This document shows positions 53,606 to 64,000 of a stretch of 64,000 nucleotides of DNA, one piece after another. Origin of the DNA: Ectocarpus siliculosus (lineage: Eukaryota; Sar; Phaeophyceae; Ectocarpales; Ectocarpaceae). The notes under the pieces are model-generated. The model was not told the origin of the DNA, did no database searches, and saw only the letters and a program-made list of their open reading frames with translations. A program made the translations under genes and the position numbers. Within the stretch, counting starts at the first letter, position 1, and each line of letters opens with the position of its first letter. The stretch is from NCBI GenBank assembly GCA_000310025.1, contig FN649740.1, positions 4,337,175 through 4,401,174 of the forward strand. The letters run 5' to 3'.

Positions 53606-56600
53606 CACTTGCTGCGTAGAGCGTACAAGGCTCTGAGTTCGGGCCTTTCTTTTTCGGCATTTTTTCGGTCAATTCGGTCACAGGGAACTTAGATGGTGTG
53701 CATGAGCGAGCGGGTCATTTAGCTTTTTTGGTTCCCATGTTCCCATGGTTGTGTTGGCATGACGCGCATCCGGCAATACATGTACCAAAGAAATGAGTGT
53801 ACGGCAATACCGCAGAGATGTTGTATTGGTATCTAGGAAGAGATACATAAGAGGGGCCTGATCCAGCTCTTACTCTTGGGTGCTGTGGGGACCTAGCCGC
53901 GTTTTGGCGCTCGTCCCCTCGTACATATCGTACAACTTGAAGCATGAGGTGACATTGTATCTGCAGCCCAAGACTGCTTGCTGCAGCCAACTGCTGCTGT
54001 TGCTGCTGTGGTTGGTGAAGACTGCTGGTCTGGGACAACAACTGCGATTGTCCCGCTCGCTTCCAAGGTGTGCTGTGCCCAGAATGGAACTCTCGGGTGA
54101 GTGAGAGCGATTTATGCGGGCCGTGGCGATGATTGCAGAGCTGCTCTTCTCGCCTCTGGATGTAGTCGCATGCGCGACATTTTTTACAGGCAGCACTGCG
54201 TGCAAGGTATACCTAGAGCAGTAGCAACCGCCGTAGCAGAGTGCACCGCCCATGGGTTTGTTCGTTCGGACTTGAGCGGAAAAAAATGAACACGCACAAT
54301 CCCGACACAACCAACCTCGAAAGATGTGATGCGGCACGCGGTGCTACCGGGCAAGCTGGCGGGACGGGGAGGACCGCAGCACACCACATGCGACCTGACG
54401 CAGCTCGGGCTGCATGGCCCCACAGCGCTTCACCACCAAAAATTGTCTGGTCGGTTGTTGTTCAAGGTATGAATGAGAAAACTTTTTCCGTTTTCCCTAC
54501 CACAACCCCTGCAGCTTGCACGCCATCGCTGCTTTTTCGCGTGATGCCGGCCATGCGTAAACAAGACCACACGATTCCGAACACAAGCTGGCCACACACA
54601 CTCACATCTGTTCCTCGACCTGTCGAGCTCCCTCTCTCTTAGCGTCCTCGGCGTGGGAGCGCGAACCACTCGCGGCTGGCTGTTTCCGTATGGAGGAAAC
54701 GGCCTGCTGCTTGTTGTGCGGCTCAATTTTTTTTTGTCCAGGAGGCGGTGATGGGCGATGGGTGACGAGCAAAAAAAAGTTGACGGCTAGCGGCTAGCCC
54801 GACTCCCTCTCTGCGAAACACTGCTCTGTGTGCCTGGAAACACACCGCTTTTCTCTCTTTCTCTGCTGTTTCGTTGCGTTCACAGCAGCAGCATCAACCA
54901 GAGTGAGGCGTGTTGTATGCGTTTGTGGTACGCGGCAGAGCACCAGCGGCGGACTGCTTGCTGCTGCTGTGCTGTGCTGGAATCTGCTGACCATGGATTT
55001 CAGTTTGGTCTCAAGTGTATAAATGTAAAAAGAGTGTTCTTTTTTGGATGTGTGAGAAAAGATTTCTTCGTTCGTCGCAAAAAGAGCCCGCGGTCCGCAT
55101 TATTTATGTGGACGGCAGTCGGTATGCATTCAGTATGTCGCAGCACTGCAGCACTGAGCAGTCCAGCGGGCGAGCACACAACAGCACAGACACACAACTA
55201 TAGTCCACACCCGAGAGATGTGTTGTTTGCTTCGACACTACAGTAAGGCAGTGGAGGGCTGTCTCGATTAGTCTTTGTCGAGATACATAATCTCCCTGCT
55301 GTAAATAAAGGAGAAAACAGAGAAGGATACAAATAATAATACACAAGGAAGTTTGTTTCGGCCGCTCGGTGGACGAACTCTCATGTAAAAGAGAGCACAT
55401 GCCTATGTACGAACGTTGAAGTGATCTACAGCAGCAGCAGTAGTAGTACCGAACTACTGCTATATGCAGGAAAATAGTCGACGAACACAGAGGGACGTGT
55501 GCCCGCTCGAGATATACCGTGGTCTAAGGATTCGGAGAACGCCACAGGGGGCTTTTGTGTCGCGTTTCAAAGCTTGATTGATTGATGAGATTGATTGCTC
55601 CACCAACCAGGAGGGTAGCGAACACCAACAACCGATACCACACAGGAAAGCCCTCGGCGTTATATCTCCAAAACCACCCTTCGTTGCATGTCGGCAGTGG
55701 TACCCTCTTGGTTGTGGAGAAATCACGCCGCATTGAAATACGCTGACTCCCCCGTGCGTTCTCGCGTATCCTTACGGTAATCGCAGTCGAAGGGGATGTG
55801 TTGAAGTACTCTGACGATAAAGTTCCGTGGATATCCATGGATGGATAACATGGGCGTTTCGCCCCGTTTCATGGTACGCCGCTGCACGCTGGCGCGTGGT
55901 GTTTTATGTGTGATGATAGCAATGGGTGTGTTGTTTATGGCAGCACTCTGAAAATACAAAGGTCATCCACCCCCCCAGGTAGTTCCCAGCGATCGGACCG
56001 ACCGCCGCTGCCTCCGCGTTCTCGGTCGATGTTCCTGCTGGCCCATTCAGTCGCCGCCCGCGTACAGCAGTAGTAGTACCCATATTTTTACCAGCATCGC
56101 CACGTTGCTACTCAGTCAGATCATCGCCATGTATGTGTGTATGGACGTTGTGTGGTGCAATGGCGGTATATGAAGGAAGCGGACGACGACTGGGCCGCGG
56201 GAATCAATTGCGTGCGGCGGCGGCCCATTGCAGTGAACCCCCCATTGTAGTGAACCCAAACAAACAATACTATAAATGTATGTACAACAATTAACACTGA
56301 TGGCAACCAAGAGAGTAATTTCGACAATAATACTCCGAGAGACCGACCCCATTATTCGAAGGTCTCACCTGGCAACTGCCTTGGGTTCGCTTTCGCTCTG
56401 ACTGATATAATGGGATATGAGACCCTCCAGATATTGTCTCTCTCCTCGAACGTGCAAGCGATCACTGAATAACCTTTCTTCCTTCAGCCTCCAAAAGGGG
56501 GGGGCATCCTTCTCACAAACTAACGCTTCCGGCCAACGATAGGGAGGCCTCACAGGTAAGTGTCTGTACAGCTATTCCCGCACTTGAGAACTTGGATTAA

Positions 56601-59033
56601 GAACTTCATGCTCAACATTATATCAAACATAACATAAACTTGAGCACCGTTTGTGAGCCCGACGAAGGACCCCACCCTGCACCGAAACCTATAGCTGCCA
56701 TTTGGGACCCAAACGTTCAAGAACACCAGCAGCCTCGGCCAAAACCAGAGAGGGTCTTAACTATGTGCGGGTGGCGCTATCTATCTGTAGTTGCACTGAG
56801 GCAATGGTTTTCTTCGTGTGCAAAGGGCCACGGTCTCTTTTTGGTTCGAGTGTGAGCCTAGATAGCTACATATGCCAACGACGGTTTCCTAAGAAGGAGG
56901 CGGGTCGCTGTCGGGATAATAACTGCCCCAGCTCCAGCCCCCCATTTCCAGCGGAACAGCGTAGACGCGCCGATCGCGTTGGTCCAATGCCTCTGTCAGC
57001 GCCCTCCATGTATGAGCTCATCGGCTACTGATTCGGTTTGTTGCCCCTGCGCAGGGCGTCGTCGTCGTGACATCAATCAGTAGAAGGTCCGATGTTATAC
57101 CAAAACAGTAAATAAGCTTGTGCAAACCCGACTGCTGTGGGGGAGATGGTTCTTATTATTATATTGCGAACGATTCACGAACGATTCAGTATATTGTCGT
57201 TGTACCGTACACTGAAGTATATATTGGTGAAACTCACGATGGATGCATGTTATTAGATTGCACTACAGTATATCTTCACCATTGTGCAACCTATAGTTGG
57301 GATACCTCTTCCCTGGTGGCAAACTCCCTACAGAAGACAGTTGATCCTCGTGTTTTGGGTAACGGACCACCGCTGAGTGTAGCGGGTCATGGGAGATGAA
57401 AAGGCTACGTACTTACCGTTCATACCTTACGTAGGTACGACCAAAGCCAGAGGTCTCACGCTGGCCCGCAACAAACACGATGATTGCTATGTTTTACTCT
57501 ATTCTGTACTGTCGCCCCTCCCTCCTCTATTTAAGTGCCCTGCCCCCTTCGTTCCGCCATAAGCAACATGCACGCATGATAGATACTTTGATCACAAGTA
57601 AATATGGGACTCTAAGAACGTTTGTTTGTTGGTGATGGTGTGTCGTAAAACGCCATCACTGGTGATAGTTGAAAGCGACTGCAAGCAAGCGAGGAATACG
57701 AAGCGCACCAATGCAGCTCACGTGACATCCACACGTAGAGTCCAGCGAAAACTAACTGATTGATGCTCATGAAAAGGAGACACACCGACCGATAGAATAA
57801 GAAGCCGTTGGCCATTTTCTCCATGTGTCGTCGTGGATCGATAGCCCATGCTCGAGAACGAAGTACAGCAATATACTGTGGTACGGGTATTTCCAAGCGG
57901 AGAGGCCATGTACGCGAGTGAGTCCAATTGAAGGTGCTTCACGCCATCCTGGCTATCGCTCGGCTGCGCTCTTCCCCTTCCCGGGCCCCCTCTGCTCTGT
58001 GCTGCCTCTCCTCCGCTGTCCGGCAGATTGAGGGGCTGCTTTCTCTACATATAATAGGGGGCTTGCTTGTAGACTAGAGGGGGGGGGGTTATTGTATCCT
58101 TTCTTTCCAGTCTCCAGCCGTCACCGACGGTAGGTTTGCGTGTTGCTGCGGTCAAGGTTGCTCAGACTAGCAAAAACTCGCCTGAGAGGATGGAGTTGGC
58201 GCTGAAAACCAAGGTAGCACGACTTTCACAGCCGTTCCCGCATAGTTTACATTTTGATATATATGTAGTCGTTGCAAATCCATAACGAACCGTTACGAAA
58301 TACGAAAAGATTCACCACTGACCAACTGATGCGGTGATACAGGCTAACCATACACTGCAGTCGCTCCACAGAGGAAACAAGCCACGGGCTTCGCGCGAAA
58401 CAAGACGTGGTGGCACGTGCTAGAATGCATGCACGAAACCCCGCCAGCTTCATCCTCATGTATGTAATGGCGCATCCAGCCATCCAGCTGCAGGATATTT
58501 TGGATCTCTCCGCACGGTGCGAAAGCGGAAACATTGCCCGGAGACGTGGCAGCGTACAGCAGTTACAGCGGTACGCGTAAGCGCCCAGGTCGGACAAATC
58601 CCAACGGAAAGAAAACAAGGAACTTGACGACGTGACTGCGGTGAGAGTCGTGGACAGCAGTGTCTCACCCTCCCATCCCGCCCAAGCAAGAACCCGCAAC
58701 CCAGGGGGTCCCGTGACACGACTGGTTCTGTTTTTTCACATGCTACCCGCCATCCTACTCTCATTGAGCGGGGCCCCCCGTGACGTACGCTCGCACGCTT
58801 GCTGGCGTGTGTGTCAGAGCTATGCGTACGATCGGTACACATAGTCATCGGTAGTACTACAACCTCATCATCGTTGCAAAGCTCGGAAGACACCACTCAT
58901 TGTTCTGTAAATCTACTGGCTGGTCGTTCAACGTGCGGTCAACCGGTCACAAGACACGCACCCTGTCGGTTGAGAGTTGAGAGACAGAAGTCAGCAAGCC
59001 AGCACGGCGAGGCTTCTCGCTGCTGGCAGCAGC
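53606..59033. other. Intergenic region between divergent genes, no convincing gene
   Basis: It lies between the duplicated upstream flank of the receptor-like gene (minus strand) and the plastid-protein gene (plus strand). Open frames are short, lack domain-like patterns and have no consistent splice signals. CTG/GCAG-rich stretches (about 53970-54010, 55428-55445) are the only structure seen. Confidence 0.55.
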
Positions 59034-62000
59034 ATGCGGAGGGTAGCAGAAGCAGTCGCGTTGTTCTGCGTCTGCCGACAGCATGGCCACGACATGAGCG
59101 CGTCCGCGTTTGCACCGCCGCCCGTAACAGCAGGATCACCGGTGGCGAAAAGCTCCTCCCCACCCGCTGGTCTGCGTAGAGTAGGAGCAGCAGGAACTAC
59201 GGCAGCAGCACAGCGCGCCTTCGGACGAAAACATGCTGCGCCCGGTACAGCAGCACCCTCAGGCCCGCTGCGTGCAGCAGCTGGCGGCGACGGCAGCGAC
59301 GATGGAGCTGATCCACAGGAGGAAGGAGAGTGGCGGCGGTTTGGTAGCGGTAGCATGAGCGAGGAAGGGTCGGGAGCAGAAGAAGACGACGTGGAGAGGA
59401 TAGGGCTGAAGCTTCCCGAGATCGCGAACCCTTTCAAAAAGGCTTTCGATGCCGGGCAGAACTTACGATCTACGCTAGCGGACACGCTGGGGCAGATCAC
59501 GGGCACGGCCAGCCCGGTGAGTGCCTGCCTGCTGCATGCGTTATGGTTGACTTCCCGTTGTTTGTTGCGGCCGAGGCTCTTGGAACGACCCGAATTGGAG
59601 GGTGTGTGTTGTAACATGACACCAAGGATATACCATTGTATCTATCCACGTCTGTCTCTATGCTCTGGAGTCACGCGCTTGCTTACCCTTGCTTACTCAT
59701 CGTACACAGCAACCAGCAGCAGGGTACAATATCCTGTGGCCTTCTCTCGCGTAGAGCGCACGCCAATACGTCGAACACGATACACGACGTTAAACCTCGG
59801 CTTATCACAGCGTGTCTTCGACGGCCGCACTTGAGAGAATCCCGCTGCTATGGAGGTTTGTCCTACTTGGAAGCTTCGCGGCTGACACAGACACCAAATA
59901 TTGTGGCATGCATCACGCATGATGGTACATACGATCCGAACATGCTGTAGGCGCTTGAGAACAAAATACGAATGCGTACGTACATGTATCTACGTACCGC
60001 CAACCCGCTTACGTTGCGCTGCCCCGAAAAACATGCCCATGTTCAGTTGTGCGACATGTTCATGTTCATGTACTATGTAGTCCATACCAATGACGTTGAG
60101 TACGAGCTGAAATATTGGTATTCTACGTCTTTTTTATGTACCCATCCTCACAAAAATCGTAAGAGTATCCCGTGTTTTGTAACGCCGCACAGGTGGCATG
60201 ACCTGTCACACCCCACGGACCGGTTTTCACAACATTCCACAGTAGAGAGAGGGGGTGGCGGTGCAGAAATGGTGGCATTGTTGGAATCGCTCGCCGAGAA
60301 CTTTCCGAAAACGCATCGCTTCATTTAATCATTGTACTGTATGTATGTAGTTTACACATCCTCTTCGCCGTGGAGTGTATTCGAGGCTCGGTCCGGGTGT
60401 GCGGGTGCGTCTGTTCTTCATTGTTTCCATTGACCGCGCTACATAACCGGCTGACCAATGAAAGGACGTCAGCCTCAGTGCGGTTGAAAACACAAAACGC
60501 TTGTAAATGCCACTAGATGGGACCCCATGTGTGTGTGTGTGTTGTATTATATTACTACTGTAGCATCGACCGCGCTAACCGGCTGACCAATGAAAAGACG
60601 TCAGTCTCAGTGCGGCTGAAAACACAAAATGCTTCTACAGGCCGCAATCTGGGACCCTGTGACCGAGCGTCATGGGGGAGTCTACGCTACTCTCTGGATT
60701 AAAGATAGACACCGTAGCAGTAACAGTGTGTGTGTTTGTGTGTGTGATGTCTTGCATCGCCGCTCCGACCTGTGATTTTTTCCGAGAGGTGGATGCCTCA
60801 CGAACGGACCACCTTGCTTCTCCCACTGGACTAGCCCGTTCACTACAATCGCCCCCAGCTGCACTACCGAACAGCTGCAGCGTTTCGTCCCGGAGTAATT
60901 TTTCGGAGAGTGCTCCGATCCGAGCTGCACTAGAGGCGCGGGTCAGTACTTGTCTTGGGATTGTTCGTGCTTCGTATGTTCAGGGTGGTCACTAGGAGGT
61001 ACCACCGGACATACCAAGCACGAACAATCGGTCAATCATTGACCCGATTCCAGCGCAGCTCGGATCGGAGCACTCTCCGATAAGTTACTCCTTAGCCTTT
61101 AGGCGGTGTCAAAGCGCTGCAGCTGTTCAGTAGTGCATCGTCGGCGATTGCAGTGAACGGGCGGAATCCAGTGGGAGAACAACGAACGGTGGTCTGCTTG
61201 TGAGGCGCTCGTCTCTCGGCGAAACTGGCCGCTGTGTCAACGTCCACACATACTACCGTAAAAATTCTGATGACTGCTGTTGTGGTGCGAGAACCCTTGA
61301 CCGCGGACACAAGTTTTGACCTCGTGCAGCTGTCAGTCAAGAAGGAAATAGCGGACGGGTGACTCGCTCTCGAGACATCTATAAAAAGACAGTAGCCGCA
61401 GAAGAAGCAAGAAAAGAAGTGTCTATATTGTAGGTGTGGAGAGATAACTCAAGCATACAGCAGATTAGTGTAAACAACCACCCTCATTCCTGTCTGTCTT
61501 GTCCTCTGTTGTTGTTTGGCCTTCCTCCTGTATTTTCTTGCTGCTGGTTTTTTGTGTGACCCCCCGCCGGTTCGTCCGTTTCTAATCAACACGTTGGTGT
61601 GTAAAGAGGCAAAGGGAACGCGGGTGGTGGTACAGATAAATGGGTAGCCTGAGAAGAGAAAGGACTGATCCAAGGAAACTTGATGCAATCTTCAGTCTGG
61701 AGATTGACGAAGGCACTCATCAACTTTCGATCAACTGGGCTGTTGTACCTTTTTGGCGTCGGAGCACAAGGCCGTAGGTTGCGTAAGATTCCACATCCCC
61801 TGGGCCGATTTACGACAAGGTCGAAAACTCCACCGCGAATAGGGTGCCAAAAAAGCAAGGGATGGGTATTCGGTAAGCTCTCGACGAGGCTTTTCCGACG
61901 CCGCCATTTTCGGCGCGGTCACCGCTGCTCTTGCCGCTGAGTATTGACAGGGGTGCTGTATCTTGTGCAACCTGCGTGCGTATTCATAGCTATCCCGGTC

Positions 62001-63904
62001 ACGAGATTCAGTTTTAGCGGTAGGGTGCGCAGTGGCTCTCATTTAATACACCACGCCCCACGCGTGGGCAACCCAGGGTTGCATTTTTTCGTACGATACA
62101 CTTGTTTGTAGATGTTGGTTGGGGTGACGTGACGAACGAAGTTGTATTTTACTTTTGTGTTTAGCCTGAAAGGAGAGGAAACAAAGAGGAAACCGTCGAC
62201 TTGTACTAGCATTGTGGTGGAAGTCTGGCACGAAGGCACGCTCGTTCTCTCCCTGGCGTGACAGGTTTAAGAATTCGCCGATGCTCCCGCATTCTCTCTG
62301 AGAACCGGTGCCTTTCCTTATTATGCGTCCGCCGCTGCCGCTCTACACAGTTAACCAGTACACTGCTGTTCGGCGGTCTTTTTGTTTTGGGGTCTTTGGG
62401 GGCCCTGCCGCGCACATACACCTTACAGTACCACTCACCTAGCCCAAGGGTGGAGGTCCTCAACACGCGCTGCTACGTTTATTGTTGCGCGACCTCTTCT
62501 GCAAGGGAAGCGAGGCTGCGCGGCTACCGATGTTCGGAATCGGACAGGATATTTTTCAGAAGCACAGAAGAAAGGTTATTTATCCCCCGGGCCCTGTATG
62601 CTCTAATGCTATGGGAGAGAGGGCGTGGTCCTGCTTGACCGTCCCACCACACACCCACGTAGCATCGAGAGTCCCCACAGATGGTTATATGGAGTATTCC
62701 CAGGTAGCCAAAACAACTGGAAACCGCGATCGCGGTGGGCGGTGGGCGGTGAATGAAACGACGACCTAACACAACATGATGTTGATGACATCAGTGTTTG
62801 CAACAGGAAATGATTGGCGAAACACTACGCTGGAGCAAGGTTCATGTTCTGAATTCGTTTGCCTCCGACTTGGCGCCGCATCATGTCTCGTGTCCTATCT
62901 CTGCCAGCTGGAGGGTGTCAAGATCAGGAGTCTCGAGGAGTACGAGAAGAGACTATACTCGCCGTTCGACAGCGAGGAAGAGGTGCGACAGCTCTTGTGC
63001 TACTAAAGAAATTACCCGATATTCGGCGCGGCGTGGTGATGCTTTGTTTCGTTGCTGTTGCCGTCAAGGTTTTTTCTGTTGGGCCGGGTTTGCCGGCTAT
63101 GAGAGAAGGGGGGGGGCATCGTTTCAAGTGGGGTACCAGGAGAGGAAAACAGGGGGGAATTATTTTTCAAGCGTTGGCGACGGAATTCGAGGCCGTTGTT
63201 CGCAAGGCGTGTTTACTCCGGAGGCTAGGGCCGTTCTCGATAGTTCGACGGGCCTAGGGAACGAGAGGGCGAGGGGATGGGATCCAAGGGTGTTCCTCTT
63301 TTTTGAGCTTTCTACGCCTTGTTTGAAAGTGCGTCCATGTTCTGTGAGTTACATCAGATTTTCTTTGACAACAATTTTTTTTTTTTCTCCCATCATTGGA
63401 CTCTGTCGTCTGCCCCTCTGGCCCACATCCTCCACTTCTACTAGCTAGATGACCTAACCGGGGTCACATAGGAGGGGGGAGTGGGACCCCCTCCTGCGTG
63501 TCTCCGTGTGGCTGCTGGTTATGAGAGAAACGGCTTTATCGTAGACAGCCGGACGTTCGCTGTGAGTTACGGTTTTGACCTTGCTGCGCATCCTTGTCGC
63601 TCCCCTCGCACCAACCGCAGCGGATCGACCACTTTCGTCTACTGTAAATAGTTGTTTTTTGTTTCCTGTGCGAGGGATAGACGCGTGGAACCTAGCTCCC
63701 TAGTGATCTTTGACAGTTGAACCATGCGACGTTTGTATGTCTGGTTTTCTCGTCTCCTTTCGTGTTGTGCTAATATTCACCCCCACTCTTTTCTTTTTCG
63801 TGCTGTGCTAATGTACTTTTTTGGCGGTCAGGTGCCGACGGTGCTAGTGGTGGGGGCTACGGGAGAGATGGGGAGGGTGGTAGTGAGAAAACTACTCCTT
63901 AGAG
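59034..63904 (+). CDS. Plastid-targeted NAD(P)-binding Rossmann protein, 5' part (3 exons visible)
   Basis: Exon 1 is 59034-59516, exon 2 62908-62982 and exon 3 63832-63904; the gene continues past the window. Splices CCG/GTGAGT, CCAG/CTG, GAG/GTGCGA and TCAG/GTG are all phase 0. The N-terminus (MRRVAEAVALFCVC...) is a hydrophobic presequence followed by MSASAFAPPP. ASAFAP is the cleavage motif of heterokont bipartite plastid presequences, so import through the ER into the secondary plastid is expected. A low-complexity linker (Gly/Ala/Ser/acid, residues ~25-120) leads to IGLKLPEIANPFKKAFDAGQ, exon 2 LEGVKIRSLEEYEKRLYSPF and exon 3 VPTVLVVGATGEMGRVVVRK. The last is a beta-alpha-beta with GATGxxG, the dinucleotide-binding motif of the atypical SDR/NmrA-like families, which include plastid proteins such as TIC62 and HCF173. 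Which of these it is cannot be told from 73 bp. The first ATG in frame was chosen; more exons may hide in the 3.4-kb first intron. Confidence 0.68.
60190..60400. mobile_element. Degenerate MITE copy
   Basis: Left part CACCCCACGGACCGGTTTTC, core ACTTTCCGAAAACGCATCG, right part GAGGCTCGGTCCGGGTGTGC. Termini are eroded. It is in intron 1 of the plastid-protein gene. Confidence 0.5.
60425..60705. repeat. Dispersed repeat, third locus
   Basis: Two well-preserved tandem half-units with GACCGCGCTA, CCGGCTGACCAATGAAA and GACGTCAG(C/T)CTCAGTGCGG, separated by about 130 bp. This locus is outside the duplicated segment, so the repeat is interspersed. Confidence 0.7.
60795..61212. repeat. Long imperfect inverted repeat (~200-bp arms)
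   Basis: The left arm (about 60795-60993) contains GTGCTCCGATCCGAGCTGCA and TTGTTCGTGCTTCGTATGT. The right arm contains their complements (CGGATCGGAGCAC, CATACCAAGCACGAACAA). The centre is near 60995-61005 with almost no spacer. It lies within the first intron of the plastid-protein gene. Confidence 0.8.
61774..61974. mobile_element. MITE, same family, intron of the plastid-protein gene
   Basis: Starts GTAGGTTGCGTAAGATTCCA and ends CTGTATCTTGTGCAACCTGC, imperfect inverted repeats. The core has GTATTCGGTAAGCTCTCGAC. Confidence 0.7.
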
Positions 63905-64000
63905 GTGAGGTGGTGTTCTCCCGTTCATAGTTACTCTTTGGTCTCAGCTTTTATTGCTTTATACCTCCGTTGATCGTCGCCCTACACCATCATTCTATTT

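Larger units (their letters stand above)
59517..62907 (+). other. Intron 1 of the plastid-protein gene
   Basis: This intron of 3.4 kb starts GTGAGT and ends CTGCCAG. It contains two MITE copies, the third copy of the GACCGCGC dispersed repeat and the 420-bp inverted repeat. A further small exon cannot be excluded. Confidence 0.6.

Noticed and set aside
56640-57031. Plus-strand frames around 56.6-57.0 kb
   Set aside because: Short, overlapping in two frames, without conserved motifs; no neighbouring exon joins them.
60672-60995. 107-codon plus-strand frame as an exon of the plastid-protein gene
   Set aside because: It lies on one arm of the inverted repeat, and exons 1 and 2 of that gene already join in phase 0.

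Overview
The window looks like nuclear DNA of a photosynthetic stramenopile, most probably a brown alga of the Ectocarpus type. The reasons are many short exons (mostly 33-300 bp) split by introns of several hundred bases or more, very abundant trinucleotide arrays, a moderately GC-rich base composition, and at the right end a plastid protein with the heterokont ASAFAP transit motif. The species is an inference. There is one 100-base assembly gap (46723-46822).

The main content is one large minus-strand gene (52402 down to 24594). I rebuilt it as 31 exons whose splice phases all agree, giving about 2200 residues. It encodes a receptor-like surface protein: a basic N-terminus with a hydrophobic anchor, a Ser/Thr-rich stalk, a right-handed beta-helix ectodomain (exons 1-12), cysteine-rich modules with YWR and YEGP-type motifs (exons 13-18), then about 8 transmembrane segments separated by low-complexity cytosolic loops and a Ser/Gly-rich tail (exons 18-31).

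Downstream of it (19.6 kb to about 0.2 kb, same strand) lies a partial tandem duplicate, copy A, with exons 1-16 and the upstream flank only. Exons 2-16 have the same lengths in both copies, and copy A is broken by one nonsense codon in exon 1 (17217-17219). Its homology ends at a nearly perfect 342-bp fold-back palindrome at the left edge of the window. No exons 17-31 of copy A are present here.

The two copies have been hit by different mobile elements. Copy A carries a 3.5-kb non-autonomous LTR element with a half-tRNA-type primer site. Copy B carries a 1.05-kb hAT-like terminal-inverted-repeat element, a non-LTR retrotransposon 3' remnant, a MITE with perfect 20-bp ends and a gap-spanning insertion. 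Several introns contain tandem arrays that grew out of exon/intron junctions and therefore repeat the splice sites.

The stretches 19.6-24.5 kb and 53.6-59.0 kb show no convincing gene. At 59034 a plus-strand gene starts. It encodes a plastid-targeted NAD(P)-binding (Rossmann) protein; three exons are visible and it runs off the right edge.
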